Shown here: in pieces, positions 1 through 7,391 of the stretch
Layout: each line of letters begins with the position of its first letter
Numbering within the stretch: position 1 is the first letter of the stretch
Assembly (NCBI GenBank): GCA_903876765.1
Contig: CAIRBH010000017.1
Location: 1 to 43,889 of the forward strand
DNA length: 43,889 bases
Source: an uncultured Pseudomonadota bacterium
Lineage (GTDB): Bacteria; Pseudomonadota; Gammaproteobacteria; Burkholderiales; Methylophilaceae
Direction: 5' to 3'
The notes under the pieces: model-generated
Told to the model about the DNA's origin: nothing
Seen by the model: the letters and a program-made list of their open reading frames with translations, nothing else
Database searches by the model: none
Made by a program: the position numbers and the translations under genes

Positions 1-119
1 TCCACGGTGATCACTCCCATTCTCCTGCTCATAGGTTGAGCAGAATAGTATCGGTACGTGGGTCAATTTCTAGTGCAATTTATACTCCTAAGTGGGTCAA
101 TTCTGAGTGCAATTCAACA
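1..119 (-). mobile_element. End of an IS21-family-like insertion sequence (partial, continues off the left edge)
   Basis: On the minus strand an ATG at 20-18 opens a frame reading M-G-V-I-T-V that leaves the window. It is preceded by a good ribosome binding site (AGGAGA, complement of 21-26). The frame resembles the start of IstA transposases. Between this start and the flanking gene lie two copies of a 24-bp motif (58-81 and 92-115), as expected for the multiple transposase-binding repeats at IS21-family ends. The likely tip is 5'-TGTTGAATTGCACTC read from base 119 leftwards, with a terminal TG as is usual for the family. Seen directly: repeats, start codon and RBS. Inferred: family and exact boundary, because the other end is outside the window. 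Confidence 0.5.
58..115. repeat. Pair of imperfect 24-bp direct repeats (IS terminal binding sites)
   Basis: The two copies, 58-81 and 92-115, both start GTGGGTCAATT and both carry AGTGCAATT near the end. They match at 20 of 24 positions and their starts are 34 bases apart. Tandem terminal repeats of this kind are a hallmark of IS21-family ends, where IstA binds. The right copy contains the stop codon of the neighbouring flippase gene. Confidence 0.6.
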
Positions 120-1392
120 CTATTCGCTTATTCCGACGAATGATTACTAGCATACCTATTAACGGTAATGCTGCCGCAATACTGGCGGCAACACCCGCGC
201 CAACTAAACCTATGCTTTTGGTAAGCACAACAAATAAACCCAAATATATCGTGGTAGACATCACATACAATCGTATGGCCTTGGCCGCGTCGCCCATAGC
301 ATAAAGTGCTGACCGCAGAGGCGAAGCAGCAAGGTCTAAGGTGGCTGCCAGTAACATGAACGTAAGCACTGATTTAGCTGCAACAAACTGTTGGCCTAGT
401 AATGTTGCCAATAAATGCTCACCAAAAAAATAACTGGTCATTATAAACAACAAGCCTAATGCGCCGCCAAACAGGGCAGTACGATAGGCAATGACATCAA
501 ATGCACTATTACCTTGATTCCAGTTTCTGGTGAGGTCAACAAAGATGACTTGGCGAATTAGTATTGCGGGTTTGGATAGCATGCTTGATAGCTCGCGTGC
601 TAGGCGTAACAGCCCCGCTTCCGTAGGGCCCAGCAGATAACCGACTAAAACCGTGGTGATGTGTTTAGGTAAAAGATCTAAGTTTGATTGCCAGTAAGTC
701 ATCCATAAAAAATGGCGCAACCCCTCAAAATCAGTTAATTTTGCACCTTTGACACTAGCCCCCGCTAGTGCTTGTTTAATATGGGTATTGTATTTATGCT
801 TGGCATGCCACATCAGGTAAAAGTTTTCAGCCGCATAAGCACTTGCCCAAATGGCAACAAATACTTGTATGGGCGCACTCAGCCACCAAGCAATCACCAC
901 ACCAAAAAATCGAATAGTCGGCGCTATCGTCATTTGCCGACCTAAAATATCAAAGCGATCATACAAGCGCAAAACACCCGCAGCAGTCCCAGTACCAGTA
1001 GTAATTAATACAAGGCTATAGGCCATGAGTAGCATGACATGCTGATTATCCATACCCATAGAGGGCCCAGCGAGAGGTGCCACAATAAGCGCTAAGAGCG
1101 TTGCTGCAATACAAGTTTGGCGATCTATGCGACGGCATAGTCTAATTAACCGACCTAGCGTATGGCTATCAGATTCATCATGAGCAGGCACACCATAGCG
1201 CACGACGGCATCCACTGAACCAAAATCAAGTAAGGCGCGTACTAACATGGCATAGGTGTGCATCAATACCACCATACCAAACTCAGCTGGGCCTAGCGAG
1301 CGCGCCATCAAAGTAGTCGCAGCAAAAGCCATGATAGCCGCCGCACCACGACCTCTGATTAAAATCCAGAAGTTAGCCAGCACACGGCGCAT
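97..1392 (-). CDS. Wzx-like polysaccharide/lipid flippase (MOP superfamily), 3' end replaced by IS sequence
   Basis: This multi-spanning membrane protein has the look of polysaccharide-biosynthesis flippases (oligosaccharidyl-lipid flippase group of the MOP superfamily). An amphipathic N-terminus reads MRRVLANFWILIRGRG, then ATTLMARSLGPAEFG, followed by about twelve hydrophobic segments. I chose the ATG at 1392 (431 aa). An upstream TTG at 1455 would add 21 residues that look unlike a membrane-protein start. Neither start has a strong RBS. The last codons (about LNCTQN and the stop) lie inside the putative IS end at 97-119, so the native C-terminal tail was probably cut and replaced. Length is within the family range, so it may still work. 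It lies 225 bp downstream of spt in the same direction. The substrate is unknown: an O-antigen-type lipid or, speculatively, a sphingolipid product. Confidence 0.8.
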   Translation of the reverse strand: MRRVLANFWILIRGRGAAAIMAFAATTLMARSLGPAEFGMVVLMHTYAMLVRALLDFGSVDAVVRYGVPAHDESDSHTLGRLIRLCRRIDRQTCIAATLLALIVAPLAGPSMGMDNQHVMLLMAYSLVLITTGTGTAAGVLRLYDRFDILGRQMTIAPTIRFFGVVIAWWLSAPIQVFVAIWASAYAAENFYLMWHAKHKYNTHIKQALAGASVKGAKLTDFEGLRHFLWMTYWQSNLDLLPKHITTVLVGYLLGPTEAGLLRLARELSSMLSKPAILIRQVIFVDLTRNWNQGNSAFDVIAYRTALFGGALGLLFIMTSYFFGEHLLATLLGQQFVAAKSVLTFMLLAATLDLAASPLRSALYAMGDAAKAIRLYVMSTTIYLGLFVVLTKSIGLVGAGVAASIAAALPLIGMLVIIRRNKRIVLNCTQN

Positions 1393-1504
1393 AGGTTTGC
1401 CGTTGTTTAAGTGTTTTTCAGATTTATTCACTAGCAGCCTATATTCGATAAACAAAAGCTATCGTCATTTTTTTACTATTGTAAGCGTGTATGAGAATTT
1501 GCTT

Positions 1505-1610
1505 AGGAAGCAGCGCAATTTATTGCGCGAAGTATTCGTTTAACTTCGGGCAATAAATTGCGTTCATACCAATCGTGGTCATTCCCCGCTTAGGCGAGGA
1601 TGTCGCGCTG
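1505..1610. repeat. Compound palindromic repeat: 19-bp inverted repeat plus a second small hairpin
   Basis: Arms 1514-1532 and 1544-1562 are complementary at 18 of 19 positions (core CGCAATTTATTG / CAATAAATTGCG) around an 11-base loop. A second hairpin at 1583-1600 pairs TCCCCGC with GCGAGGA, with one mismatch. The pair sits between spt and the flippase gene. The sequences look like dispersed palindromic (REP/MITE-like) units rather than a standard terminator, since no T-run follows on the minus strand. They could still weaken read-through from spt into the flippase gene. Copy number elsewhere in the genome cannot be seen here. Confidence 0.6.
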
Positions 1611-1617
1611 TTTTTGA

Positions 1618-2799
1618 TTAGGCTTTTGCGCGTAATTTAGCAAAAGCGGCACACACAGCATCGATTTGTTCTGAGGTATGAGCGGCGCTTACGCTACAGC
1701 GAATTAAACACACGCCGTTGGGTGTAGCTGGCGGCAGCATTAAATTGACATACACACCAAGCTTCAATAAATTATCCCAAAATTGCAACGCCGCTACTTT
1801 GCCTTCAAGCACTACTGCAACAACTGGGCTAGGTGGGCCACCTAAAGTGTAGCCAAGTGCGGTTAACCCAGCATGTAGAAGTTCTGCATTCTCATGCAAC
1901 TTTTGACGTAAATCTTTACCTGCCTCGAGTATTCGTAAAGCCTGTCTGGCTGATGCAATCGTCGCTGGCGCAGGGGATGCCGTAAAAATATAAGGGCGGC
2001 TGGCGTAGCGGATTAAGTCTAATTCAGGCAGATTGCTGACGCAGAAGCCCCCAGCACACCCCAAACTTTTACTGAAAGTGCCAACAATAAAGTCTACATC
2101 GTTAATGATGCCTAATTCTTCCACCAGCCCACAACCACGCTCGCCAAGTACACCAAAAGAATGGGCTTCATCAACCATTAGATAGCCACCAAACTCACGT
2201 TTTACTGCGACGATTTCTTTCAGCGGTGCGCGGTCGCCCAGCATACTGTATATGCCTTCTACTATAATTAATGCATCAGCTGCACGCTCGCCAAGGCGGC
2301 GTAAGCGTTTTGCTAAATCTTCCGCATTGTTATGACGAAAGCGAATGGTTTCAGCGCCGCCTAAACGACAGCCATCATAAATACTGGCGTGGCAGTCTGC
2401 ATCTATCAAGATTACGTCACCTGGCCCAGCCAATGCTGATATCATGCCTAGGTTAGCTTGGTAGCCGGTGGAAAATACTATCGCGTCACGTTTACCGTAA
2501 AATGCCGCCATTTCTTCTTCTAACTTGCGGTGTCCAGAATAACTACCGTTAGCCATTCGTGAGCCTGTCGTACCTGTACCTTCATGCTCTAACGCCAAGC
2601 GTGCACTGGCAATACACTCAGGATTAAAAGTTAAACCTAAGTAATTATTGGTGCCTGCCAATATAGTGTGGCGGCCATGAATCACGCCTTCAGTTGGTGA
2701 AATAATTTTATCTATTCTTACTGCAAACGGGTCTATGCCCAGAGCACCTAGTTCGGCACGGCCTTGTGCCAAACCTTCGAATTTAGTAAACAGTCCCAT
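1618..2799 (-). CDS. spt: Serine palmitoyltransferase-like alpha-oxoamine synthase (first step of ceramide synthesis)
   Basis: A 393-aa PLP enzyme of the alpha-oxoamine synthase family (Spt, BioF, Kbl, HemA). Visible marks are NNYLGL (51-56), the ring-stacking His in DADCHASIYDG (H137), VDEAHSFGVLGERG (D210, H213) and the Schiff-base lysine in TFSKSLG (K244). The expected reaction is serine plus a fatty acyl thioester giving 3-oxosphinganine, in the cytoplasm. The family alone does not separate Spt from BioF or Kbl. Context does: the gene overlaps the ACP gene by one base (TAATG) and sits with a CerR-like reductase, an acyl ligase and a bCerS-like acyltransferase, with no biotin or threonine genes nearby. 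The acyl donor is probably acyl-ACP from the adjacent carrier. Confidence 0.87.
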   Translation of the reverse strand: MGLFTKFEGLAQGRAELGALGIDPFAVRIDKIISPTEGVIHGRHTILAGTNNYLGLTFNPECIASARLALEHEGTGTTGSRMANGSYSGHRKLEEEMAAFYGKRDAIVFSTGYQANLGMISALAGPGDVILIDADCHASIYDGCRLGGAETIRFRHNNAEDLAKRLRRLGERAADALIIVEGIYSMLGDRAPLKEIVAVKREFGGYLMVDEAHSFGVLGERGCGLVEELGIINDVDFIVGTFSKSLGCAGGFCVSNLPELDLIRYASRPYIFTASPAPATIASARQALRILEAGKDLRQKLHENAELLHAGLTALGYTLGGPPSPVVAVVLEGKVAALQFWDNLLKLGVYVNLMLPPATPNGVCLIRCSVSAAHTSEQIDAVCAAFAKLRAKA

Positions 2800-3047
2800 T
2801 ATGTATTACCTATAATTTTTTCAACCTGTCTGGCAAGATCTCCAACGGTTTTCACGTCTGGCAAGATGCTCACAGGAATAGAGATATCAAAACTATCTTC
2901 AACAAACAATAGTAATTCCATAATCTGTAGTGAGTCTAGTTCTAAGTCGCCGACTAATTCGGTATTTTCATTAACCTCTACACGCCCTTTTGTGAAAGGT
3001 GCAAGGCCTTTAGTCATGTCGGTGAGAATGCGCTCATATTCTGTCAT
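2799..3047 (-). CDS. Dedicated acyl carrier protein of the ceramide cluster
   Basis: An 82-aa acidic protein with the phosphopantetheine attachment motif LELDSLQIME; the modified residue would be Ser39. It differs clearly from the housekeeping AcpP and lies between the CerR-like gene (8-bp gap) and spt (1-base overlap), so it is translationally tied to both. By analogy with the ACP beside spt in Caulobacter, it would be loaded by the neighbouring acyl ligase and present acyl chains to Spt. No phosphopantetheinyl transferase is encoded in the window, so a cellular one must act on it. Confidence 0.9.
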   Translation of the reverse strand: MTEYERILTDMTKGLAPFTKGRVEVNENTELVGDLELDSLQIMELLLFVEDSFDISIPVSILPDVKTVGDLARQVEKIIGNT

Positions 3048-3055
3048 TGGTTTTC

Positions 3056-4030
3056 CTATCTTGGTTTTTGAGTTGTATCAAACATGCCAGCTAATCCTTG
3101 CGCTAATTCACAAGTTGGCTGCCAACCAGTAATGCGTGTAATGTCGCTATTATCGCACAACCAATCCGTATGCGTTATTTCGCGTATCTTACCTGGCGTC
3201 AACATGGGAGAATATACCAACAATTTAGCGGCGGTAAAATTAATCCATGCAACGAGTTTTAATAAGGTGATTGGAATCGGTAAGCGTATTATTGTGCCGC
3301 CATGACGTAACACCATCTTTGCAATCCTTAATACACTAGGCCAATCATAGCCCCCTACATGACCATCATCTAATTCAAAAGTTTCGCCATAGCCTGTATC
3401 TTGAGTGAGCCAGTGCACCATAGCGGCGGCCAAGTCTTCTACATGTATCATAGAAAATCGTCCGTTAGCACCAGCGGGCAAAGGCGCAAAACCATTAGCC
3501 ATACTTTTAAATAGGGGCATTAACTCGCGATCCCCTGGCCCATAAACAGCAGGGGGGCGGAATATAGTCCATCGCAAAGGATGGGCAGTATTTTTGATCG
3601 CAACTTCGCCACGCCATTTACTGCCAGCGTAATGAGATAAGTTTGGCATACGCGCTGCCAGTGATGAAACTAGTAAAAAACGTGGTTGAGTAGCTTGGCA
3701 AGCGGCAGCTTGAGCAACATGCAGGGCACCTGCTTCATTGATTTGATCAAAGTCATCACGTGTCACACCACGCACTGCCCCTGCACAGTGAATGACGGCA
3801 TTAACATCCGCCACTAAAGCCTTGAGCGCATCAGCATTATTAAGGTCACCTGCAATCCAAGTCACCCCTTTGGCTTCGATTGGTACACGGCCAACTTGCG
3901 GTCTATATAAAGCACGTACCTGCCAACCTGCCTGAATCAACTGTCTGATCAGCGTGCGACCAATGAAGCCCGTTGCCCCCGTCAATGCGACTATATTATT
4001 TGCAATGGGGTAGGTGCGGGTCGCGGCCAT
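3056..4030 (-). CDS. cerR: NAD(P)-dependent epimerase/SDR-like reductase, probable ceramide-pathway reductase (CerR-like)
   Basis: A 324-aa extended short-chain dehydrogenase. The Rossmann motif GATGFIG is at 18-24, and the catalytic set is S122/S123, Y134 and K138 (YAGSK). A FRPPAVYGPGD substrate-domain motif follows. The C-terminal third carries a hydrophobic stretch (PIPITLLKLVAWINF) that could hold a lipid substrate or touch the membrane. In Caulobacter an epimerase-like protein of this kind next to spt and acp reduces the 3-keto group of the ceramide intermediate. The same neighbourhood here supports that role. An ordinary nucleotide-sugar epimerase is the alternative, but no sugar-nucleotide genes are adjacent. 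Confidence 0.8.
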   Translation of the reverse strand: MAATRTYPIANNIVALTGATGFIGRTLIRQLIQAGWQVRALYRPQVGRVPIEAKGVTWIAGDLNNADALKALVADVNAVIHCAGAVRGVTRDDFDQINEAGALHVAQAAACQATQPRFLLVSSLAARMPNLSHYAGSKWRGEVAIKNTAHPLRWTIFRPPAVYGPGDRELMPLFKSMANGFAPLPAGANGRFSMIHVEDLAAAMVHWLTQDTGYGETFELDDGHVGGYDWPSVLRIAKMVLRHGGTIIRLPIPITLLKLVAWINFTAAKLLVYSPMLTPGKIREITHTDWLCDNSDITRITGWQPTCELAQGLAGMFDTTQKPR

Positions 4031-4056
4031 AGGCTAGGTCAAGGCTGACTTTCTTG

Positions 4057-5826
4057 TCAAGCCTTCTTTAACAGAGTCTCTGGATCGGATGTAGATAGAC
4101 TTTTTTGTCTTAATAGATAATCTTTTCTTGCGCCTGAGCGTGATAGCTTGCCTGAAGAGGTGCGCGGCAAGGTATGGCGCGGCACCAATTCAATGGTGCA
4201 ATTAATACCTAGTTCTTCGTGAATTTCACGATGCAGGCGTTGTATTAAGTGATGCTGTTCATCCGCATCGGTAATATTGCATTGTACGATTAATACAGCA
4301 ACCTCTTCTTGCTCTGGGCCGGGCACAGACACGGCGGATGCGTCTACCGAACGTAATTCGGGTTGCCGTGTAGCAATCGCTTCAATATCTTGTGGCCATA
4401 TATTGCGACCATTGATGATTAACATATCTTTATGACGACCTGTGACAACAATGTTGCCATCAATCAGATAGCCCAAATCGCCAGTATCTAGCCAACCGTC
4501 GGCTGATAACACCAGTTGCGTTTGCTCAGGTAATTCAAAATAGCCCGACATCACACTAGGGCCACGCACGCTGATTCTGCCAATATGCATATCAGCCATG
4601 GGTTTGCCAAACTCATCACGTATCAGTACTTCATGGTGAGGCAGCACTGGCCCGCAACGCACAAAACTACTGCCAGTGTTAGGGCTGACCTTGGTTGCAA
4701 TAAAATTATCTGCTAAATCATTAGAATCAAGCCAATCTACTACTACCCCCGTGCCCAATGGAGCAAAACTAATTGCCAATGAGCTTTCTGCCATACCATA
4801 GCTTGGCACAAACGCTAATGGACTAAAGCCAGCAGGCGCGAGCAATTCAGAAAAGCGATCTGTTAATTCAATATGTATAGGCTCAGCACCAATACCGGCG
4901 ACACGCCAAGCTGTTAAATCATACAGTGCAATGTCTTCGGGGCGTAATCGACGCACACATAGCGCATAGCCAAACGGCGGGCTGAATGAGATAGTAGCTT
5001 TTGAATTAGTCATTAGCTCTAACCAGCGCCGCGGACGCATAGCAAAGTCTCGGGTATCTAAATAATCAATAGAACGCTGCGTAGCCATAGGCGCTAGTAA
5101 GCAGCCGACTAATCCCATGTCATGATAAAACGGGAGCCAAGAAACACAACGGTCATCTTGTCGTACATCTAATCCATAAGCTGAGCCAACTAAATTAGCC
5201 ATCACCGCTTGCTGAGTAATAATGACTCCGCGAGGAAAGCCAGTACTACCAGAAGTGTATTGTAGGTAGGCTGTTTCATGTAGGCCGCTAGCTTGCAATT
5301 GGCAATTTTTTTCTGGCAATTCGTCAAAGGCGCTGGCGGCGTTGACAAATTGCAGACCTAATCCTTCGGCCGCTTCAGTTAAAAAAGGTAGTAATTGGCT
5401 AGAAGATACGGCTATTGAGGCGCGGCAACCTTTAAGTAAGCCGTGTAATTGATTGACATAGGCTTTATGACCACCAACATGTATGACCGCTGGCAGCGCA
5501 ACCGGGACTAAACCAGCATACTGGCATGCGAAAAAGAAACGCAAAAAATCTGGGTTGGTTTCTGCCACGATGGCAACGCGTGCGCCTCGCTCTAGCGGAA
5601 ATGACAGTAGACGCTTAGCTAAAGTTTGTGCTTGATCACGCAGTGTGCGGTAAGGCAATACGCTAGCTAGTTTGCCATTGCCCGCATAAAAGTTTGCGCC
5701 AGACTCACCTGCCGCAGCATAATCTAAAGCGCTGGCCAATGTGTCGAAATCAGCTAAGCGCAACGGCAATGCGCTTAAAGTCGGAGTTGCCGAAGCTGTG
5801 ATGTCAACATTTGATACTTGATTCAA
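4057..5826 (-). CDS. Fatty acyl-AMP ligase / acyl-ACP synthetase of the ceramide cluster
   Basis: A 589-aa member of the ANL (adenylate-forming) superfamily. It shows the P-loop TSGSTGFPRG (191-200), YGMAESSL, DTGDLG, then GRHKDMLIINGRN followed by WPQDIE, and a C-terminal TSSGKLSR carrying the catalytic Lys. The RN-WPQDIE signature resembles fatty acyl-AMP ligases that pass acyl-adenylate to a carrier protein rather than to CoA. The expected job is to activate a free fatty acid and load the ACP two genes downstream. It is the first gene of the leftward cluster (26 bp before the CerR-like gene). The first residues lack a signal peptide, fitting a cytosolic or membrane-peripheral enzyme. Chain-length preference cannot be read from the sequence. 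Confidence 0.85.
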   Translation of the reverse strand: MNQVSNVDITASATPTLSALPLRLADFDTLASALDYAAAGESGANFYAGNGKLASVLPYRTLRDQAQTLAKRLLSFPLERGARVAIVAETNPDFLRFFFACQYAGLVPVALPAVIHVGGHKAYVNQLHGLLKGCRASIAVSSSQLLPFLTEAAEGLGLQFVNAASAFDELPEKNCQLQASGLHETAYLQYTSGSTGFPRGVIITQQAVMANLVGSAYGLDVRQDDRCVSWLPFYHDMGLVGCLLAPMATQRSIDYLDTRDFAMRPRRWLELMTNSKATISFSPPFGYALCVRRLRPEDIALYDLTAWRVAGIGAEPIHIELTDRFSELLAPAGFSPLAFVPSYGMAESSLAISFAPLGTGVVVDWLDSNDLADNFIATKVSPNTGSSFVRCGPVLPHHEVLIRDEFGKPMADMHIGRISVRGPSVMSGYFELPEQTQLVLSADGWLDTGDLGYLIDGNIVVTGRHKDMLIINGRNIWPQDIEAIATRQPELRSVDASAVSVPGPEQEEVAVLIVQCNITDADEQHHLIQRLHREIHEELGINCTIELVPRHTLPRTSSGKLSRSGARKDYLLRQKSLSTSDPETLLKKA

Positions 5827-6005
5827 TTGGCATCCTTGAAATTAATATTATGATAAAAATGATTGCAGCCAAGCATTAGGCCAAAAATATACATGGCAAA
5901 TTTACCGCACAGTATAGCAGAATATGGCAAAACGATTTTCTCTCGTATCATATTTAGGTAAGCTATTTGTGTTAGAATTTCCGCAAACCTTTAGTTTTAT
6001 TCATA

Positions 6006-7163
6006 ATGATGACTCCCACCACACAAGATTCTGCAACTCTACGCATCGTTCCTGTTAGCAACAAAGCAGATTTAGATCAATTTATTCGCGTTGCTGAACA
6101 GATTTTTAAAGCCGATCCTAATTGGATAGCGCCTTTGCGACTTGAGCGTCAAATGCACCTGTCAACTAAGCACAATCCCTATTTTCAACACGCAAAATGG
6201 CAGGCTTGGGTGGCTTGGCGAGGTGAACGTCCTGTAGGCAGAATTAGCGCGCAGATTGATAACTTACATCTTGAGCGCTATAACGATGCTACGGGTTTTT
6301 TTGGCATGTTAGATGCCGAAGATAATGCTGAAACTTTCGCTGCACTTATTAGCACAGCTGAACTATGGCTACGCGAACAAGGCATACAAAGAGTACGTGG
6401 GCCATTTAATCTATCTATTAATGAAGAAATGGGTTTGTTGATTGAGGGTTTTACTACGCCACCAGTGTTTATGATGAGCCATGCCTTACCCTATTATCGC
6501 GAGCACATTGAGCAATGTGGCTATCACAAAGCGGTAGATACGCTGGCTTATTTAATTGCGCCAAATTTTGAAGCGCCAACTGTCATGCGGCGATTGGTGG
6601 CAATAGCTTCTGAGCGCGTGCGCGTCAGACATTTAGACCGCTCACGTTTCAATGAGGAAATTTCATTATTGCGAGATATCTTTAATGACGCTTGGTCAGG
6701 GAATTGGGGATTTGTGCCGTTTACTGAAGCTGAATTTCAAGAACTAGGTAAGAATCTGAAATTTTTACTAGACGATGAATATATTCAGATTGCTGAAGTG
6801 GATGGTGAGGCTGCTGCCTTTATTATCGGCATGCCTAATATCAATGAGGCTATACGCGACTTAGGCGGCAAGCTGTTCCCGTTTGGCTGGTTAAAGCTGC
6901 TATGGCGGCTTAAAGTTCGACGCCCTAGTAGTGGCAGAGTGCCGTTAATGGGCGTACGACAAAAATTTCAACGTACCCGGCTCGGCCCTGGCTTAGCATT
7001 TTTGATTATAGATGCGGTGCGAGCTGAGTTACACAAACGTGGCGCACACAAACTAGAGTTGTCATGGATATTAGAAAGTAATGCTGGTATGCGTAATATC
7101 ATTGAATCTATCGGCGGCGCAATCTATAAACGTTATCGCGTCTACGAACGCCAGCTTGAGTGA
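6006..7163 (+). CDS. bcerS: GNAT-superfamily N-acyltransferase, probable bacterial ceramide synthase (bCerS)
   Basis: A 385-aa protein with an atypical GNAT fold. An N-terminal region carries PVGRISAQIDNLH, the middle carries RGPFNLSINEEMG, a conserved-looking DAWSGNWGFVPF follows, and the C-terminal acceptor-like region reads ELSWILESNAGMRN. I recognise this as the family of Caulobacter bCerS, which N-acylates the sphingoid intermediate. It is unrelated to eukaryotic ceramide synthases. It is divergent from the acyl-ligase gene, with a 179-bp shared upstream region, so both halves of the pathway may share control. The start is the first of two ATGs (6006/6009); no strong RBS is visible. A generic GNAT is the alternative, but the length and neighbourhood fit bCerS well. 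Confidence 0.8.
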   Translation: MMTPTTQDSATLRIVPVSNKADLDQFIRVAEQIFKADPNWIAPLRLERQMHLSTKHNPYFQHAKWQAWVAWRGERPVGRISAQIDNLHLERYNDATGFFGMLDAEDNAETFAALISTAELWLREQGIQRVRGPFNLSINEEMGLLIEGFTTPPVFMMSHALPYYREHIEQCGYHKAVDTLAYLIAPNFEAPTVMRRLVAIASERVRVRHLDRSRFNEEISLLRDIFNDAWSGNWGFVPFTEAEFQELGKNLKFLLDDEYIQIAEVDGEAAAFIIGMPNINEAIRDLGGKLFPFGWLKLLWRLKVRRPSSGRVPLMGVRQKFQRTRLGPGLAFLIIDAVRAELHKRGAHKLELSWILESNAGMRNIIESIGGAIYKRYRVYERQLE

Positions 7164-7254
7164 GCGGTGTAATGTCCAAATTCAACAATCAAATATGGGC
7201 TAAGCCCTTGCCGAAACAGGGTAATTAAGCAATAATTTAATCTTTGCAATATAG

Positions 7255-7269
7255 CAGTTTAAAAAACTG
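7255..7269 (+). terminator. Possible weak terminator hairpin after bCerS
   Basis: CAGTTT-AAA-AAACTG forms a perfect 6-bp stem with a 3-base loop, followed by ACTTTTGG, a poor U-tract. A second small hairpin (GGGC-TAA-GCCC, 7197-7207) lies closer to the gene. Either might end the bCerS transcript; neither is strong. Confidence 0.3.
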
Positions 7270-7314
7270 ACTTTTGGAAGAATTCAATCAAGGTTTTATC
7301 TGATTTTCTGTATG

Positions 7315-7346
7315 ACTTAAATTGCTAGCAGCATTCCAATTTAAGT
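7315..7346. promoter_or_regulatory. Perfect 10-bp inverted repeat upstream of tkt (operator candidate)
   Basis: ACTTAAATTG (7315-7324) and its exact complement CAATTTAAGT (7337-7346) flank a 12-base spacer, ending 45 bases before the tkt start. The length, symmetry and position suit a dimeric regulator site controlling tkt and perhaps the glycolytic genes downstream. A 5'-leader hairpin is the other reading. The regulator is not encoded nearby. Confidence 0.45.
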
Positions 7347-7391
7347 GAGCGTGAATCGTAAAATCTCAAGCTAATCATTAGGGAGAAAACT

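Noticed and set aside
1618-2799. Annotation of the PLP enzyme as BioF (8-amino-7-oxononanoate synthase) or Kbl
   Set aside because: The motifs are shared across the family, but there is no biotin or threonine gene nearby. The ACP, CerR-like, ligase and bCerS-like neighbours fit Spt.
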